Source: Alphaproteobacteria bacterium (lineage in GTDB: Bacteria; Pseudomonadota; Alphaproteobacteria; MPNO01; VGEU01). From it: a DNA stretch of 41,419 nucleotides. Below the pieces are notes generated by a model that was not told the origin of the DNA, searched no databases, and was given only the letters and a program-made list of their open reading frames with translations. Below, in pieces: positions 1-8,714 of this stretch. Numbering within the stretch: position 1 is the stretch's first letter; every line of letters starts with the position of its first letter. The position numbers were made by a program, and so were the translations under genes. The stretch is taken from positions 1-41,419 of the forward strand of contig VGEU01000018.1 in assembly GCA_016869145.1 (NCBI GenBank). The letters run 5' to 3'.

Positions 1-265
1 CACCATTTTTTTGCGAGCAGCTCCTTCAGGCCCGCATTGTCGAGCATCGCATCGGCCAGAAGCTTCTTCAGCTTGGCATTCTCGTCCTCGAGCGCCCGGA
101 GCTTCTTCGCATCCGAGACCTCCAGGCCGCCGAACTTGGCTTTCCACTGATAAAAGCTCGCGCTCGACATCCCGTGCTTGCGGCACAAATCCGCCACCGG
201 CACCCGGTCTCCTGCTCCTTCAGAATCCCAATGATCTGCTCGTCCGTAAACCTGCTGCGTTTCAT
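1..265 (-). pseudogene. IS3-family transposase OrfA, frameshifted and cut by window edge
   Basis: OrfA is the small HTH and leucine-zipper subunit that combines with OrfB to form the transposase. The start ATG is at 265-263, and the product opens with MKRSRFTDEQIIGILKEQE, a hallmark of this IS3 subgroup. Near 203 one G is missing. After the shift the reading continues as VADLCRKHGMSSASFYQWK and KLRALEDENAKLKKLLADAM, the expected HTH and coiled-coil parts. The frame ends beside a run of seven A (minus strand, 12-6), a plausible slippery site for the programmed -1 frameshift that makes OrfAB in this family. The upstream frameshift would prevent a normal OrfA, so this copy looks inactive unless the missing base is a sequence error. 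Confidence 0.8.
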
Positions 266-300
266 CGTCCGGTCCTTCCTTAAGGCCGGACTCCAGTTCA
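1..300 (-). mobile_element. IS3-family insertion sequence, one end (rest lies left of the window)
   Basis: The minus strand encodes an IS3-type OrfA that runs off the left edge. The probable outer end of the element is near 300: read on the minus strand it begins TGAACTGGAGTCCGGCC, a TG-initiated terminus in keeping with IS3-family inverted repeats, about 35 bp before the OrfA start. From 301 onward the plus strand can be read as RTX-type protein, so the element appears to have inserted into that gene. The second inverted repeat, orfB and the target duplication are outside the window. Confidence 0.75.
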
Positions 301-1302
301 CCGCGGATCAAACCCTCGGGGCAACGTCACCAACTTCCAAGACCAGCTCACCGTCAACCATGTTGGCGTCACCGGCTCGGACGCGCTGACGTTCATCATG
401 AACGCCGACGTGGGCTAGAACGGCACGCCGACCGAGCACCTGATCTTCGCGGGTTGGGAGGGCATCATGATCAACTCCACCGGCACGACTGACGACACCC
501 CGGCGGCTTTGCCATCTCCATCCACGAAGTGCTCGGCGACCTGCGGGCGACCACCACCGGCGCCGGCCCGACGGCGATCACGCTCACCGGCTCGTCGAAC
601 TTCGAGATCGTCGGCTCGTCCGACGTGGCCGTGATCAACGGCGCGGCGTTCACCGGCCGAATGATCATGTCGACGGCGAACGGCACCGATCTCTCGGCCT
701 TCGCGGGCCTCGGGACCGGCGCGACGCTCACCGGCGGTTCCGGCAACGACGCGCTCGTCGGCAATCTGAAGGCCTCTCTGGCCGACACGATCTCCGGCGG
801 CGGCGGCAACGACATCATCCTCGGCACGATCTCCAATGCCGCAGGTGCGTCGGACCAGCAGGCCGATACGTTCACACGCGGTGCCGGCAACGACATCTTC
901 GTGTTCCAGGGTGCGACGGTTGCCGACGTGTATCGCGTGTCGTCGAACAACACGGCCATGACGCGGATCACCGACTTCGTGGCGGGTAGCGACAAGATCG
1001 CTCTCGTCAACGATGCCGCCGCGTTCACGACCTTCGTCCTCGCCAACTCTCAGAACATCGCATCGGCGGCGAACCTGACGGACGTCTATAACGGCATTTC
1101 GGCCATTGCGGCCTCGACGGCGACGATCGTCCAGGGCTCGTTCATCACCGTTCTCGCCGGTGCGTTGGCGGTCAAGCAGTACCTCTACGTGAACAACGCC
1201 ACCGGTGCCGTCGCAGCAGTGGACGACTCGCTGATCGACATCACTGGCTTGAGCGGCACGTTCACGGCCAACGAAGTGACGTTCTCCTACACGGTCGCGT
1301 AA
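301..1302 (+). pseudogene. RTX/calcium-binding type I secretion substrate, 3' remnant interrupted by IS
   Basis: This is the C-terminal part of a secreted RTX-like protein, probably a surface or S-layer-like protein. Calcium-binding nonapeptide-type motifs occur as GGSGNDALVG, GGGGNDIILG and GAGNDIFVFQ. They are followed by ITDFVAGSDKIAL and a C-terminal region ending FSYTVA, typical of type I secretion signals. Three lesions are visible. The 5' part is cut off by the IS end at about 300. A TAG stops the frame at 416-418, between NADVG and NGTPTEHL. A one-base shift in the C run at 498-501 moves the reading frame before GGFAISIHEVLGDL. From about 502 the frame is open to TAA at 1300-1302; a GTG at 529 could start a short product but has no clear ribosome site. 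The PrtD/HlyD exporter encoded at 5.3-8.5 kb is the obvious cognate secretion system. That pairing is inferred from position. Confidence 0.75.
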
Positions 1303-1330
1303 GCGACCGTCACAGAGACGGCGGACTATC

Positions 1331-1361
1331 GGGGCGGCCTTCGGGCCGCCCCTCCTTTTTT
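1331..1361 (+). terminator. Rho-independent terminator after the RTX gene
   Basis: A perfect 9-bp stem GGGGCGGCC / GGCCGCCCC closes on a TTCG tetraloop (1331-1352) and is followed by TCC and six T (1356-1361). It lies 28 bp after the RTX stop codon. It shows that this was a functional transcription unit end even though the gene is now broken. Confidence 0.92.
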
Positions 1362-1388
1362 CCGGGGCGCAAGCGCGTAAGCGTGTTG

Positions 1389-1408
1389 GCGCGGCGACGG
1401 CGCCGCGC
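1389..1408 (-). terminator. GC hairpin downstream of the epimerase gene
   Basis: GCGCGGCG and CGCCGCGC form an 8-bp stem around ACGG, 9 bp beyond the stop of the minus-strand epimerase. No U tract follows on the minus strand, so it may be only a weak or Rho-assisted 3' end. Confidence 0.3.
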
Positions 1409-1417
1409 GGGCGCGTC

Positions 1418-2353
1418 TCAGCCGCGCTGGCGGAACCAGTCGACCGTGCGCGCGAGGCCGTCGTCGAATTCTACCCACGGAAGATCGCCGAGCATCTGGC
1501 GAAGCCGTCCGGTATCGAGCTGGCGGCGGGTCATGTCGCCCTCCGTCCGTGCCGGCAGATGGACGATCGTCGACAGGCTGCCCACCGTCGTGATCACGCG
1601 CTCGGCGAGCGACTGGATCGAGATCTCGTAACCGGCCCCGATATTGATCACCTGGTCGATGCTCGCCGGCGTGTCGATCGCGGCGGGGACGGCCGCGACC
1701 TTGTTGCCGACATAGTTTAACTTGCGCGACTGGCGGCCGTCGCCGTTGACCGTGAGCGGCTCGCCGGCGAGCACCTGGCGGATGAAGCGAGTCATCACGA
1801 AGGCGTCGGACTGGCGCGGCCCGAAGGTGTTGAAGATGAGGAAGATCGTGTAGCGGAGCCCGTACTCGCTCCGATAGGAGCGGAGATAGGCCTCGATCAG
1901 GTTCTTCACGACCGCGTAGGGCAGGCGCGAGTTGAGCGGCGTGCGGTCCTCATGCTGGACCGCATCGACCGGCTCACCGTAGACCTCGGACGACGAGGCG
2001 TAGAACACCCTCTCGACGCCTGCGAGACGGGCGAGCTCGAGTAGGTTGCGCGCGCCGTCGATGTCGTCGAGCACCTTGAGCGGCTGTGCGAGGGTGAACT
2101 CGACGCCGACCGTTGCGGCGTAATGGAAGACGAAGCGGAAGTTGTTTTTCGAGAACAGGAACTTGATCCCCGGCCGGTCATTGACGTCGAGCTTGACGAA
2201 GCGGACCGCCTCGCGCGCCGGCGCGAGGTTGCGGGCATCGCCGGTCTGGAGATTGTCCACCGCGACCACCTGGAAGCGCTCGGCGAGGCGGTCGACGAGA
2301 TGGCTTCCGATGAAGCCCGCCGCGCCGGTGACGAGGACGGTGTCGCGGCTCAT
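1418..2353 (-). CDS. NAD-dependent nucleotide-sugar epimerase/dehydratase (extended SDR)
   Basis: A 311-residue extended short-chain dehydrogenase that probably acts on a UDP-, GDP- or dTDP-sugar in the cytoplasm. The NAD-binding GAAGFIGSH motif is near residues 10-18, followed by VAVDNLQTGD. The catalytic part has ASSSEVYGEP and the YxxxK pair in LPYAVVKN. Further family signs are FNTFGPRQ and NGDGRQSRKLNYVGN. The start ATG at 2353 overlaps the stop of the upstream glycosyltransferase as ATGA, so translation is probably coupled. Being last in a type I secretion and glycosylation block, it may supply the sugar donor for that transferase. The exact substrate cannot be read from sequence: UDP-glucose 4-epimerase, UDP-glucuronate decarboxylase and dTDP-glucose dehydratase relatives all look alike at this level. 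Confidence 0.85.
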   Translation of the reverse strand: MSRDTVLVTGAAGFIGSHLVDRLAERFQVVAVDNLQTGDARNLAPAREAVRFVKLDVNDRPGIKFLFSKNNFRFVFHYAATVGVEFTLAQPLKVLDDIDGARNLLELARLAGVERVFYASSSEVYGEPVDAVQHEDRTPLNSRLPYAVVKNLIEAYLRSYRSEYGLRYTIFLIFNTFGPRQSDAFVMTRFIRQVLAGEPLTVNGDGRQSRKLNYVGNKVAAVPAAIDTPASIDQVINIGAGYEISIQSLAERVITTVGSLSTIVHLPARTEGDMTRRQLDTGRLRQMLGDLPWVEFDDGLARTVDWFRQRG

Positions 2354-5282
2354 CGCCGGCCCCCGCCGGGGCCCGGATCCGCGACCGCGATCGGGGCGGG
2401 CGGCAGCCCCGCGATCCAGCGCCCCCACATCTCGCGATAGGCCGCCTCGAGTGCGGCGACCTGGCGCCCGGTATCGAAAACAGGGGCGAGCGCGGCGCCT
2501 CGGCGCGGAGCCGGTCCCGGAGCGCCGCGCGCGTCGCCGGGTCGCGCGCGAGGCGGAGCGCGATCGCCTCGTACTCGGCGAGGTTGCGCGCCACGAGCTC
2601 GGGAAGCCCAGCCGTCGTGACGAGGCTCGCCGCCACCCGCGCGATGAAGCTCGCCCCCGGGCAGGTCAGGACCGGAAGCACCGCCCACAGCGCATCGGAG
2701 GCCGTGGTGTGAGCTTTGACCGGCCGCGTATCGAGGAAGAGATCGGCGTGCCGGTGGCGGGCGAGGTGGACCGGCTTGGCCGCGCGCTCGGCGAAGACGA
2801 GGCGGGAGGGATAAATGCCGGCGGCGCGGGCGGCGGCGCGGAGGTTGGCCTCGGCCATCGCGTTGGAGCGGAGGAGCCACAGGACCGAGCCCGGAACGGC
2901 CGCGAGGAGGCGCATCCAGATCGCGAAGATCGGCGGTGTGATCTTGTAGACGGTGTTGAACGAGGCGAACACGAACCCGTCCGGCGGCAGGCCGCAGGCG
3001 GCGCGATCGGGGCCATCGTCAACAATGGATTGCCGGTCGTCGTTCATCTGGTACACGAACGGAAGATGGACGAGCGTCTCGGCGAAGTCGCGCGCCGCCT
3101 CGGCCGGCGCGATCGTCCTGTCGGCCAGAATATAGTCGATGAAATCGGCACCCATGGTGCCGGGATAGCCGAGCCAGTTGACCTGGATCGGCGCCGGGCG
3201 GAACGCGAAGATCTGCACCATCGCACCGCCCGTGTAGCCGGTGAGATCGACCAGGATGTCGATCGCGTCCGTGGCGATGCGCAGAGCGATGGCGACGGCC
3301 GATTGCTGGAAGGCATCGACGAAATGATCGACGCCGGCCGCGATCCGCCGGCGGTAGACGCTGTCGTCGCCGGCGGCGATCGAATAGGCGAACACCTCGA
3401 ACCCGGCGCGGTCGTGGCGATCGAACATGCCGGCGATGAGATGGCCCACGGGGTGCTCACGGAAGTCGGTCGAGACATAGCCGATGCGAAGCCGTCCGCC
3501 GCGGGCGGCCCGCGTGGCGCGATCGTGCCCGAAGGCCGTCCGCACCGCCGACTTGATCCGGGTCTCGGCGAAGTTCTGCGCGAAGGCGCACTGCCGCGCC
3601 GGATCGTCGCTGAGGCAGGTCACGAGGAAAGGTGGGATCCCGCCATAGCGGCCGGCCCGCATCGCCGCTTCCGCCACCTCGAGCGCGCGCGGCCCGTTCC
3701 TCGGTCCCGTTCCAGTCGCAGACATTGCGCTGGCACCACGCGAGACCCAGCCCGGCCGTCGCCCCGTCCGCGCCGAGCGCGAGCGCGTACGAATAGGCCT
3801 CGATCGCGTCGTCCCAGCAGCTCCTGTCGCGGAGGAGGTTGGCGAGATTGACGTGCATCGCCGCCGTCGCGTCGGGGCAGCCCACGGCGATGCGGAACGC
3901 CTCCTCGGCCTCGGAGAAGCGCCCGAGCAGATTGAGGGCGATGCCGCGGTTGTTGAGGATCGAGGCGCGGCCGGACGCGAGCGTCCGCGCGCGGTCGAGG
4001 AGCTCGAGCGATTCGCGCGCCAGCCCCTGGTCCTGGAACACGATCGCGAGATTGCTGAGGTTGTTCCAGCTCTAGGGCTTGAGCGCGATCGCGCGCTCGA
4101 GCACCGGAACCGCCTCGCGCGACCGGCCGAGGCGGTGGAGGCAGATCCCCCGATTGCCCAGCGCCTCTGGATGGTCCGGGTTCTCGGCGAGCGCGACGTC
4201 GGCGAGCGCGAGGGCCGTCGCATAGTCCTCACGCAGCATCAGGACGGCGGCGAGTGTCGTCGCCGCGCCCGCGTGTCCGGGCCGCACCTCGAGGGTCCGC
4301 CGCAGGAGCGGCTCGGACTCGGCCGGGCGGCCCTCCTGGAAATGGAGCCCACCCAGGCTCGCCAGCGCCTACGGATAGTCGGGTTCCAGGGCGAGCGCCC
4401 GCTCGAACGCCCGGCGCGCCGCATCCGTCCGGCCGGCTTCGTGCAGGATACCGCCGAGAACCGCGTGCGCGCGCGGATGATTGGGCAGAACCGCCGTCGC
4501 GTGCGCCGCGGCGACCAGCGCATCGTCGAGGCGCGACTGCGCGCGGAGCGCACCGACCCAGTTGACGAGCGCATCGACGTGATCGGGAACGAGGCGGAGA
4601 CAGGCGGCATAGGCCTCGTCGGCTTCCGCCGTCCGCCCGACCGCGAGAAGCGCGCTGCCGAGATTGTTTAGGCAGAGCGGATAGTCGGGGCGGCTGGCGA
4701 GCGCGTCGCGATAGGACGCGATCGCCTCCTCGGGTTGCTTCAGGAGAAAGAGCGCGTAGCCGAGATTGGCGAGCGCCTCGGGCCAGCCGGGCCGCGCCGC
4801 AAGGGCAACCGCTAGCGCCGCCTCGGCGTCGGCGGGTCGGCGCTGCGCGAGAAGCGCGCTCGCGAGATTTAGGTGGGATTCGGGCAACGAGGGTGAGAGC
4901 GCGAGGGCCTCGCGGCACGCAGCCTCGGCCTCGGCGTGGCGTCCGAGCGCGACGCGCTCGCGAGATTGACCAGGATGACCGGCTGATCCGGCCGCGCCCG
5001 GCGCGCCCGTTCGAACAGCGCCGCGGCGAGCGCGCGATCGCCGGCCTGGTTGGCGAGATTGCCGAGCCGGAAGTCGGTCTCGGCGGCGACGGGCGGGGCC
5101 TCCAGCAAGGCGCGCAGCCGTGCGACCGCCTCGTCCCGCCGCCCGTTGCCGAGGGCGGCGGAGATCGCCTCGACCGGCGCGGCGGCGATCGACGGGCGTG
5201 ATGCGGCCTCAGTCGGGCGGCGCTGCGGCGCCGGTGCCGCGCCCTTCTGGGCCTCGCGCGCCCGTCTTTCGCGGCGGTTCAT
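2350..5282 (-). pseudogene. TPR-repeat plus O-GlcNAc-transferase-like (GT41/SPINDLY) protein glycosyltransferase, disrupted
   Basis: Conceptually about 975 residues. A basic N-terminus (MNRRERRAREAQKG) leads into TPR repeats with the spacing and ALANLGYAL / CLNNLGSALL style of this fold, then a GT41 catalytic domain. Catalytic features are present: GYVSTDFREHPVGHL, with the His region matching the OGT active-site histidine; GYTGGAMVQIFAFRPAPIQV; WLGYPGTMGADFIDY; FNTVYKITP, whose Lys matches the UDP-contacting lysine of OGT; and TTASDALW. Five lesions break it: frameshifts near 4953, near 3690 and in the A run at 2477-2480, and TAG codons at 4371-4369 and 4074-4072. The remaining protein is highly conserved in every piece, so decay is recent or the lesions are sequence errors. 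It lies 25 bp after the HlyD-type gene and overlaps the epimerase. Bacterial relatives glycosylate flagellin or other surface proteins; here the neighbouring RTX protein is the natural candidate target (inference). Confidence 0.85.
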
Positions 5283-5307
5283 GAGGCGGCGCGGACGGGC
5301 CGCCCGC

Positions 5308-6666
5308 TCACGGCTCGCGGAACGACCGGTTCATGCTCTGGAGCACCGGCGTCAGAATGTAGTCGAGCGGTGTGCGCGCCCCGGTCTTGATGAACACATC
5401 GGCCGGCATCCCGGCGGAGATCTTCTGGTCCTTGAGCTTGGCGAGTTCGCTCTCGGGCACCTCGATGCGCGCGTTGTAGAAGGGGATGCCGGTCCGCTCG
5501 TCGGTCGAGCGGTCGGCCGAGATGTACTCGAGGGTGCCGACGATGACCGGGAGCTTGCGCAGGTTGAGGGAGGAGAAACGGACCTCGGCCACCTCGCCGA
5601 TCTTGACCTCGTCGACGTGCATCACCTCGAGCTGGGCCTCGATGATCAGCCGGTCGTCGGATGGAACGACATACATCAGGAGCCCGGCCGGCTGGACCAC
5701 GCCGCCCTCGGTGTGGATCGCCCGGCCCATGACGGCGCCGTCGACGGGCGCGGTGACGACGGTGCGATCGAGCTGGTCGCGGGTCGCGACAGCGCGCTCC
5801 TCGAGGTCGTACATCCGGTCCTGCACCTCTCGCAGCTCTGCCGCGACCTTCTCCTGGATCTCCTTCCGGATCTGGAGGATGCGGAGCTGCGATTCGCCGA
5901 TCGATTTTTCGGCGCGCGAGATCTGGGCGATGTCCTGGCCGCGCTCGCCGGTGAGCCGCGCCGCCTCGCGCTGCAGCGCGAGGATGCGCGTCTTCGGCGC
6001 GAAGCCCTTCTCGAACAGCTCGACAAGGCCATTGAGCTCGTCCTGGATGAGCCTGATCTGATCGCCGCGCGCCCGTTGCTGCGCCTGGAGGCCGCCGATC
6101 TCCTCGCGGAGCTGGCGGACGCGCTGCTCGAGGATCTCGATCTCGCCGCGCTTGCTTTCGCGCCGCGCGTTGAACAGCGCCTGCTGCCCTTTGAGGATCT
6201 CGGACACGTTGGTGTCACTGGCGCGCTTCAGGAGTTCATCCGGGAACGCGATCCGATCCTTGTCGTCGCGCTCGGCGACGAGCCGTGCCGCGAGACCGCG
6301 GGCCGCGTCGAGCTGGCCCCGGATGATCTGGAGCGCCGTGCGCGAGCGGGTATCGTCGAGACGGACGAGCACGTCGCCCTTCTTCACGACATCGCCGTCG
6401 CGCACCAGGATCTCCTTGATGATCCCGCCTTCCATGTGCTGGACGGCCTTCTTCTTGCTCTCGACCGTGACGACACCCAGCGCGATGGCGGCACCCTCGA
6501 TCGGCGCGATGGCCGACCAGGAGCCGAGCCCGCCGAACACCGCGAGGATCAGCGCCATGCCGATGATCGCGGGCTTCCGATAGCTCGACGTCGCCTTGGC
6601 CGGCGTCGCCTCGATCAACTCGATCGTCGCCGGGACGTGGTCGGAACGCGGAACGAGCCTGCCCAT
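5308..6666 (-). CDS. Type I secretion membrane fusion protein, HlyD/PrtE family
   Basis: A 452-residue periplasmic adaptor that links an inner-membrane ABC exporter to an outer-membrane channel. One N-terminal membrane helix (about residues 33-53, IIGMALILAVFGGLGSW) precedes the first lipoyl half (VQHMEGGIIKEILVRDG). A long coiled-coil hairpin rich in Arg, Glu and Gln (about 115-290) follows, then the second lipoyl half (VTAPVDGAVMGRAIH) and a beta-barrel region ending near GMPADVFIKTGARTPLDYI, the usual C-terminal family signature. The start ATG at 6666 has GAGGGA upstream. The gene sits 17 bp after the ABC exporter gene, the standard order for PrtD-PrtE pairs. No TolC-like outer-membrane partner is encoded in the window. 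Confidence 0.93.
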   Translation of the reverse strand: MGRLVPRSDHVPATIELIEATPAKATSSYRKPAIIGMALILAVFGGLGSWSAIAPIEGAAIALGVVTVESKKKAVQHMEGGIIKEILVRDGDVVKKGDVLVRLDDTRSRTALQIIRGQLDAARGLAARLVAERDDKDRIAFPDELLKRASDTNVSEILKGQQALFNARRESKRGEIEILEQRVRQLREEIGGLQAQQRARGDQIRLIQDELNGLVELFEKGFAPKTRILALQREAARLTGERGQDIAQISRAEKSIGESQLRILQIRKEIQEKVAAELREVQDRMYDLEERAVATRDQLDRTVVTAPVDGAVMGRAIHTEGGVVQPAGLLMYVVPSDDRLIIEAQLEVMHVDEVKIGEVAEVRFSSLNLRKLPVIVGTLEYISADRSTDERTGIPFYNARIEVPESELAKLKDQKISAGMPADVFIKTGARTPLDYILTPVLQSMNRSFREP

Positions 6667-6683
6667 CCGTCATTCCCTCTCGT

Positions 6684-8501
6684 TCATCCGCCGTGGCCGG
6701 GCGTCGTAAACTTGCCGGGATCCGGCCCGATGCTGCCGCCCGGAGCGACGCCGAACGGCACGCCGGCCGCGCTCGGCGTCGGCACCACGGCGGGCCGTGT
6801 GTACTGGTTCATGACCTGATCGCGCGGGCCGAACGCGACGACGACGCCGGCGTTGAGCACCAGGATCTTGTCGATCGTGGCGAGGATGCTCGGCCGGTGC
6901 GCGATGATGATGACGGTCTTGTTGAGCTTCTTGAGCGTGGCGAGCGCATTGACGAGAGCGCTCTCGCCGTCGGCGTCGAGATTCGAGTTGGGCTCGTCGA
7001 GGACGACGACGATCGGATCGCCGTAGAGGGCGCGGGCGAGCGCGACGCGCTGGCGCTGGCCGCCCGAGAGCATTCGGCCGCCCTCGCCGATCGCGCTGTC
7101 ATAGCCTTCGGGGAGATGCAGCACGAGGTCGTGGACTCCGGCCCGGTTGGCCGCCTCGACGACGGCGTCGGGATCGATCTTGCCGAAGCGGGCGATGTTC
7201 TCGGCGATGGTCCCCTCGAACAGCTCGACGTCCTGCGGCAGATAGCCGATGTGCGGCCCAAGCTCGTCGCGCGACCATTTCGCGATGTCCGCGCCGTCGA
7301 GGCGGACCGAGCCCTGGAAAAGCGGCCAGACACCGACGAGGAGCCGGGCGAGCGTCGATTTGCCGGCCGCGCTCGGGCCGATGACGCCAAGCGATTCGCC
7401 CGGCTCGAGCGCGAACGAGACCCCCTTGAGCGCGGGGTTGGTCGAGCCCGGCGGCAGCGCCACGACCCGGTCGACGACGACGGAGCCCGTCGGCTTCGGC
7501 AGCGACATGCGCTCCTTCTCGGCCGGCATCATGTCGAGAAGGTTTGCGACCCGGTTATAGGCGGTGCGCGCGGCGATGAAGCCCTGCCACTGCCCGACCG
7601 CCATCTCGACCGGCGCCAGTGCGCGGCCCATGATGATCGAGGCCGCCACCATCACGCCGGCGGTGATCTCGTTGAGAAGCGCGAGATAGGCGCCGACACC
7701 GAGAATCACGGTCTGGATCAGGATGCGGAAGAACTTGGTCATCGAGGTGATGAGCCCGGCGAAGTCGCTCGCGGTCGCCTGCTTGTAGATCACGGTGTCC
7801 TGTCGCCGCGCCCAGCGCTCGCGCATCGCGCCGACCATGCCCATCGCGGCCAGCACCTCGCCGTTGCGGAGCGTGCTCTCGACGAAGTTCGAGGCGCGGA
7901 TCGCCTCGGTGTTCGCTTCCTGCAACGGCTTCCGCGTCATGTACTCGCTGAGGAAGGCGAGGAAGAACAGGATGATCGCCCCGCTGACCGACACCCAGCC
8001 GAGCAAGGGATGGAAGATGAACGTCACCGCGATGAAGATCGGCACCCACGGCGCATCGAGTAACGCGAACAAACCGGAGCCGGTCAGGAACTGACGCACC
8101 GTGATCAGGTCGCGGAGCGCCTGCGGCATCTTCGCCTCGGGGTTGGCGATCGAGGCGTGGAACATCGCGCTGAACACGCGGTCGCGGAGCCGGTTGTCGA
8201 AGGCGACGCTGGTGCGGACGAGGACGCGCGAGCGGATCAGCTCGAGAAGGCCCATCAGGCCGAGGAGCAGGACCGCGATGATCGTCAAATAGAGAAGCGT
8301 CGATTCGCTTCGGCTCGACAGCACGCGGTCATAGACCTGCAGCATGTAGAGCGGCGAGACGAGCATCAGGAGATTGATGAAGAAGCTGAACACCGCCGTG
8401 ACGACGAGCGCCCCCCGGCTCGCCTCGAGGGCGAGGTAGAGCTCCGACTTGGCGGGTTGACCCGGCCGCGACGCGCGGGCCAGACGCAACGGACTCGACA
8501 T
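6684..8501 (-). CDS. Type I secretion ABC exporter, PrtD family (fused membrane and ATPase domains)
   Basis: A 605-residue exporter that powers secretion of RTX proteins across the inner membrane. Membrane helices fill about residues 25-300, beginning VVTAVFSFFINLLMLVSPLYM, and LLDAPWVPIF is the PrtD/LapB-type signature. The ATPase domain has Walker A GPSAAGKST, the Q-loop region GYLPQDVELF, the signature LSGGQRQRVALARAL, Walker B VVVLDEPNSNLD and the H-loop IIAHRP. The start at 8501 is chosen because GAGG lies about 10 bases upstream; an in-frame ATG at 8549 is a weaker alternative. The C-terminal tail is rich in Pro and Gly (PSAAGVPFGVAPGG). The RTX gene at 301-1302 is the nearest possible substrate. 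Confidence 0.93.
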   Translation of the reverse strand: MSSPLRLARASRPGQPAKSELYLALEASRGALVVTAVFSFFINLLMLVSPLYMLQVYDRVLSSRSESTLLYLTIIAVLLLGLMGLLELIRSRVLVRTSVAFDNRLRDRVFSAMFHASIANPEAKMPQALRDLITVRQFLTGSGLFALLDAPWVPIFIAVTFIFHPLLGWVSVSGAIILFFLAFLSEYMTRKPLQEANTEAIRASNFVESTLRNGEVLAAMGMVGAMRERWARRQDTVIYKQATASDFAGLITSMTKFFRILIQTVILGVGAYLALLNEITAGVMVAASIIMGRALAPVEMAVGQWQGFIAARTAYNRVANLLDMMPAEKERMSLPKPTGSVVVDRVVALPPGSTNPALKGVSFALEPGESLGVIGPSAAGKSTLARLLVGVWPLFQGSVRLDGADIAKWSRDELGPHIGYLPQDVELFEGTIAENIARFGKIDPDAVVEAANRAGVHDLVLHLPEGYDSAIGEGGRMLSGGQRQRVALARALYGDPIVVVLDEPNSNLDADGESALVNALATLKKLNKTVIIIAHRPSILATIDKILVLNAGVVVAFGPRDQVMNQYTRPAVVPTPSAAGVPFGVAPGGSIGPDPGKFTTPGHGG

Positions 8502-8714
8502 CAGGGACGATCCTCGACGCGGACGGTAGGGCGGACGACTGACCGACATATGGTCGCCGGGTACCCCTTCGGCAATGCCCGCCACGCGGCGACGGCACGG
8601 CCCCCGGCATCCGTTCGACCCGCGTCTTCATAGCATGTTCCGCCTGCGCCATCCCATCCATCATCGGGACCCGGTCTCCGAGCGACACATCGCGGCCCGC
8701 CGCGCCGCGCGCCC

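Noticed and set aside
2142-3851. Long plus-strand open frame opposite the glycosyltransferase
   Set aside because: Arginine-rich shadow of a GC-rich gene. The minus strand carries clear GT41 motifs throughout.
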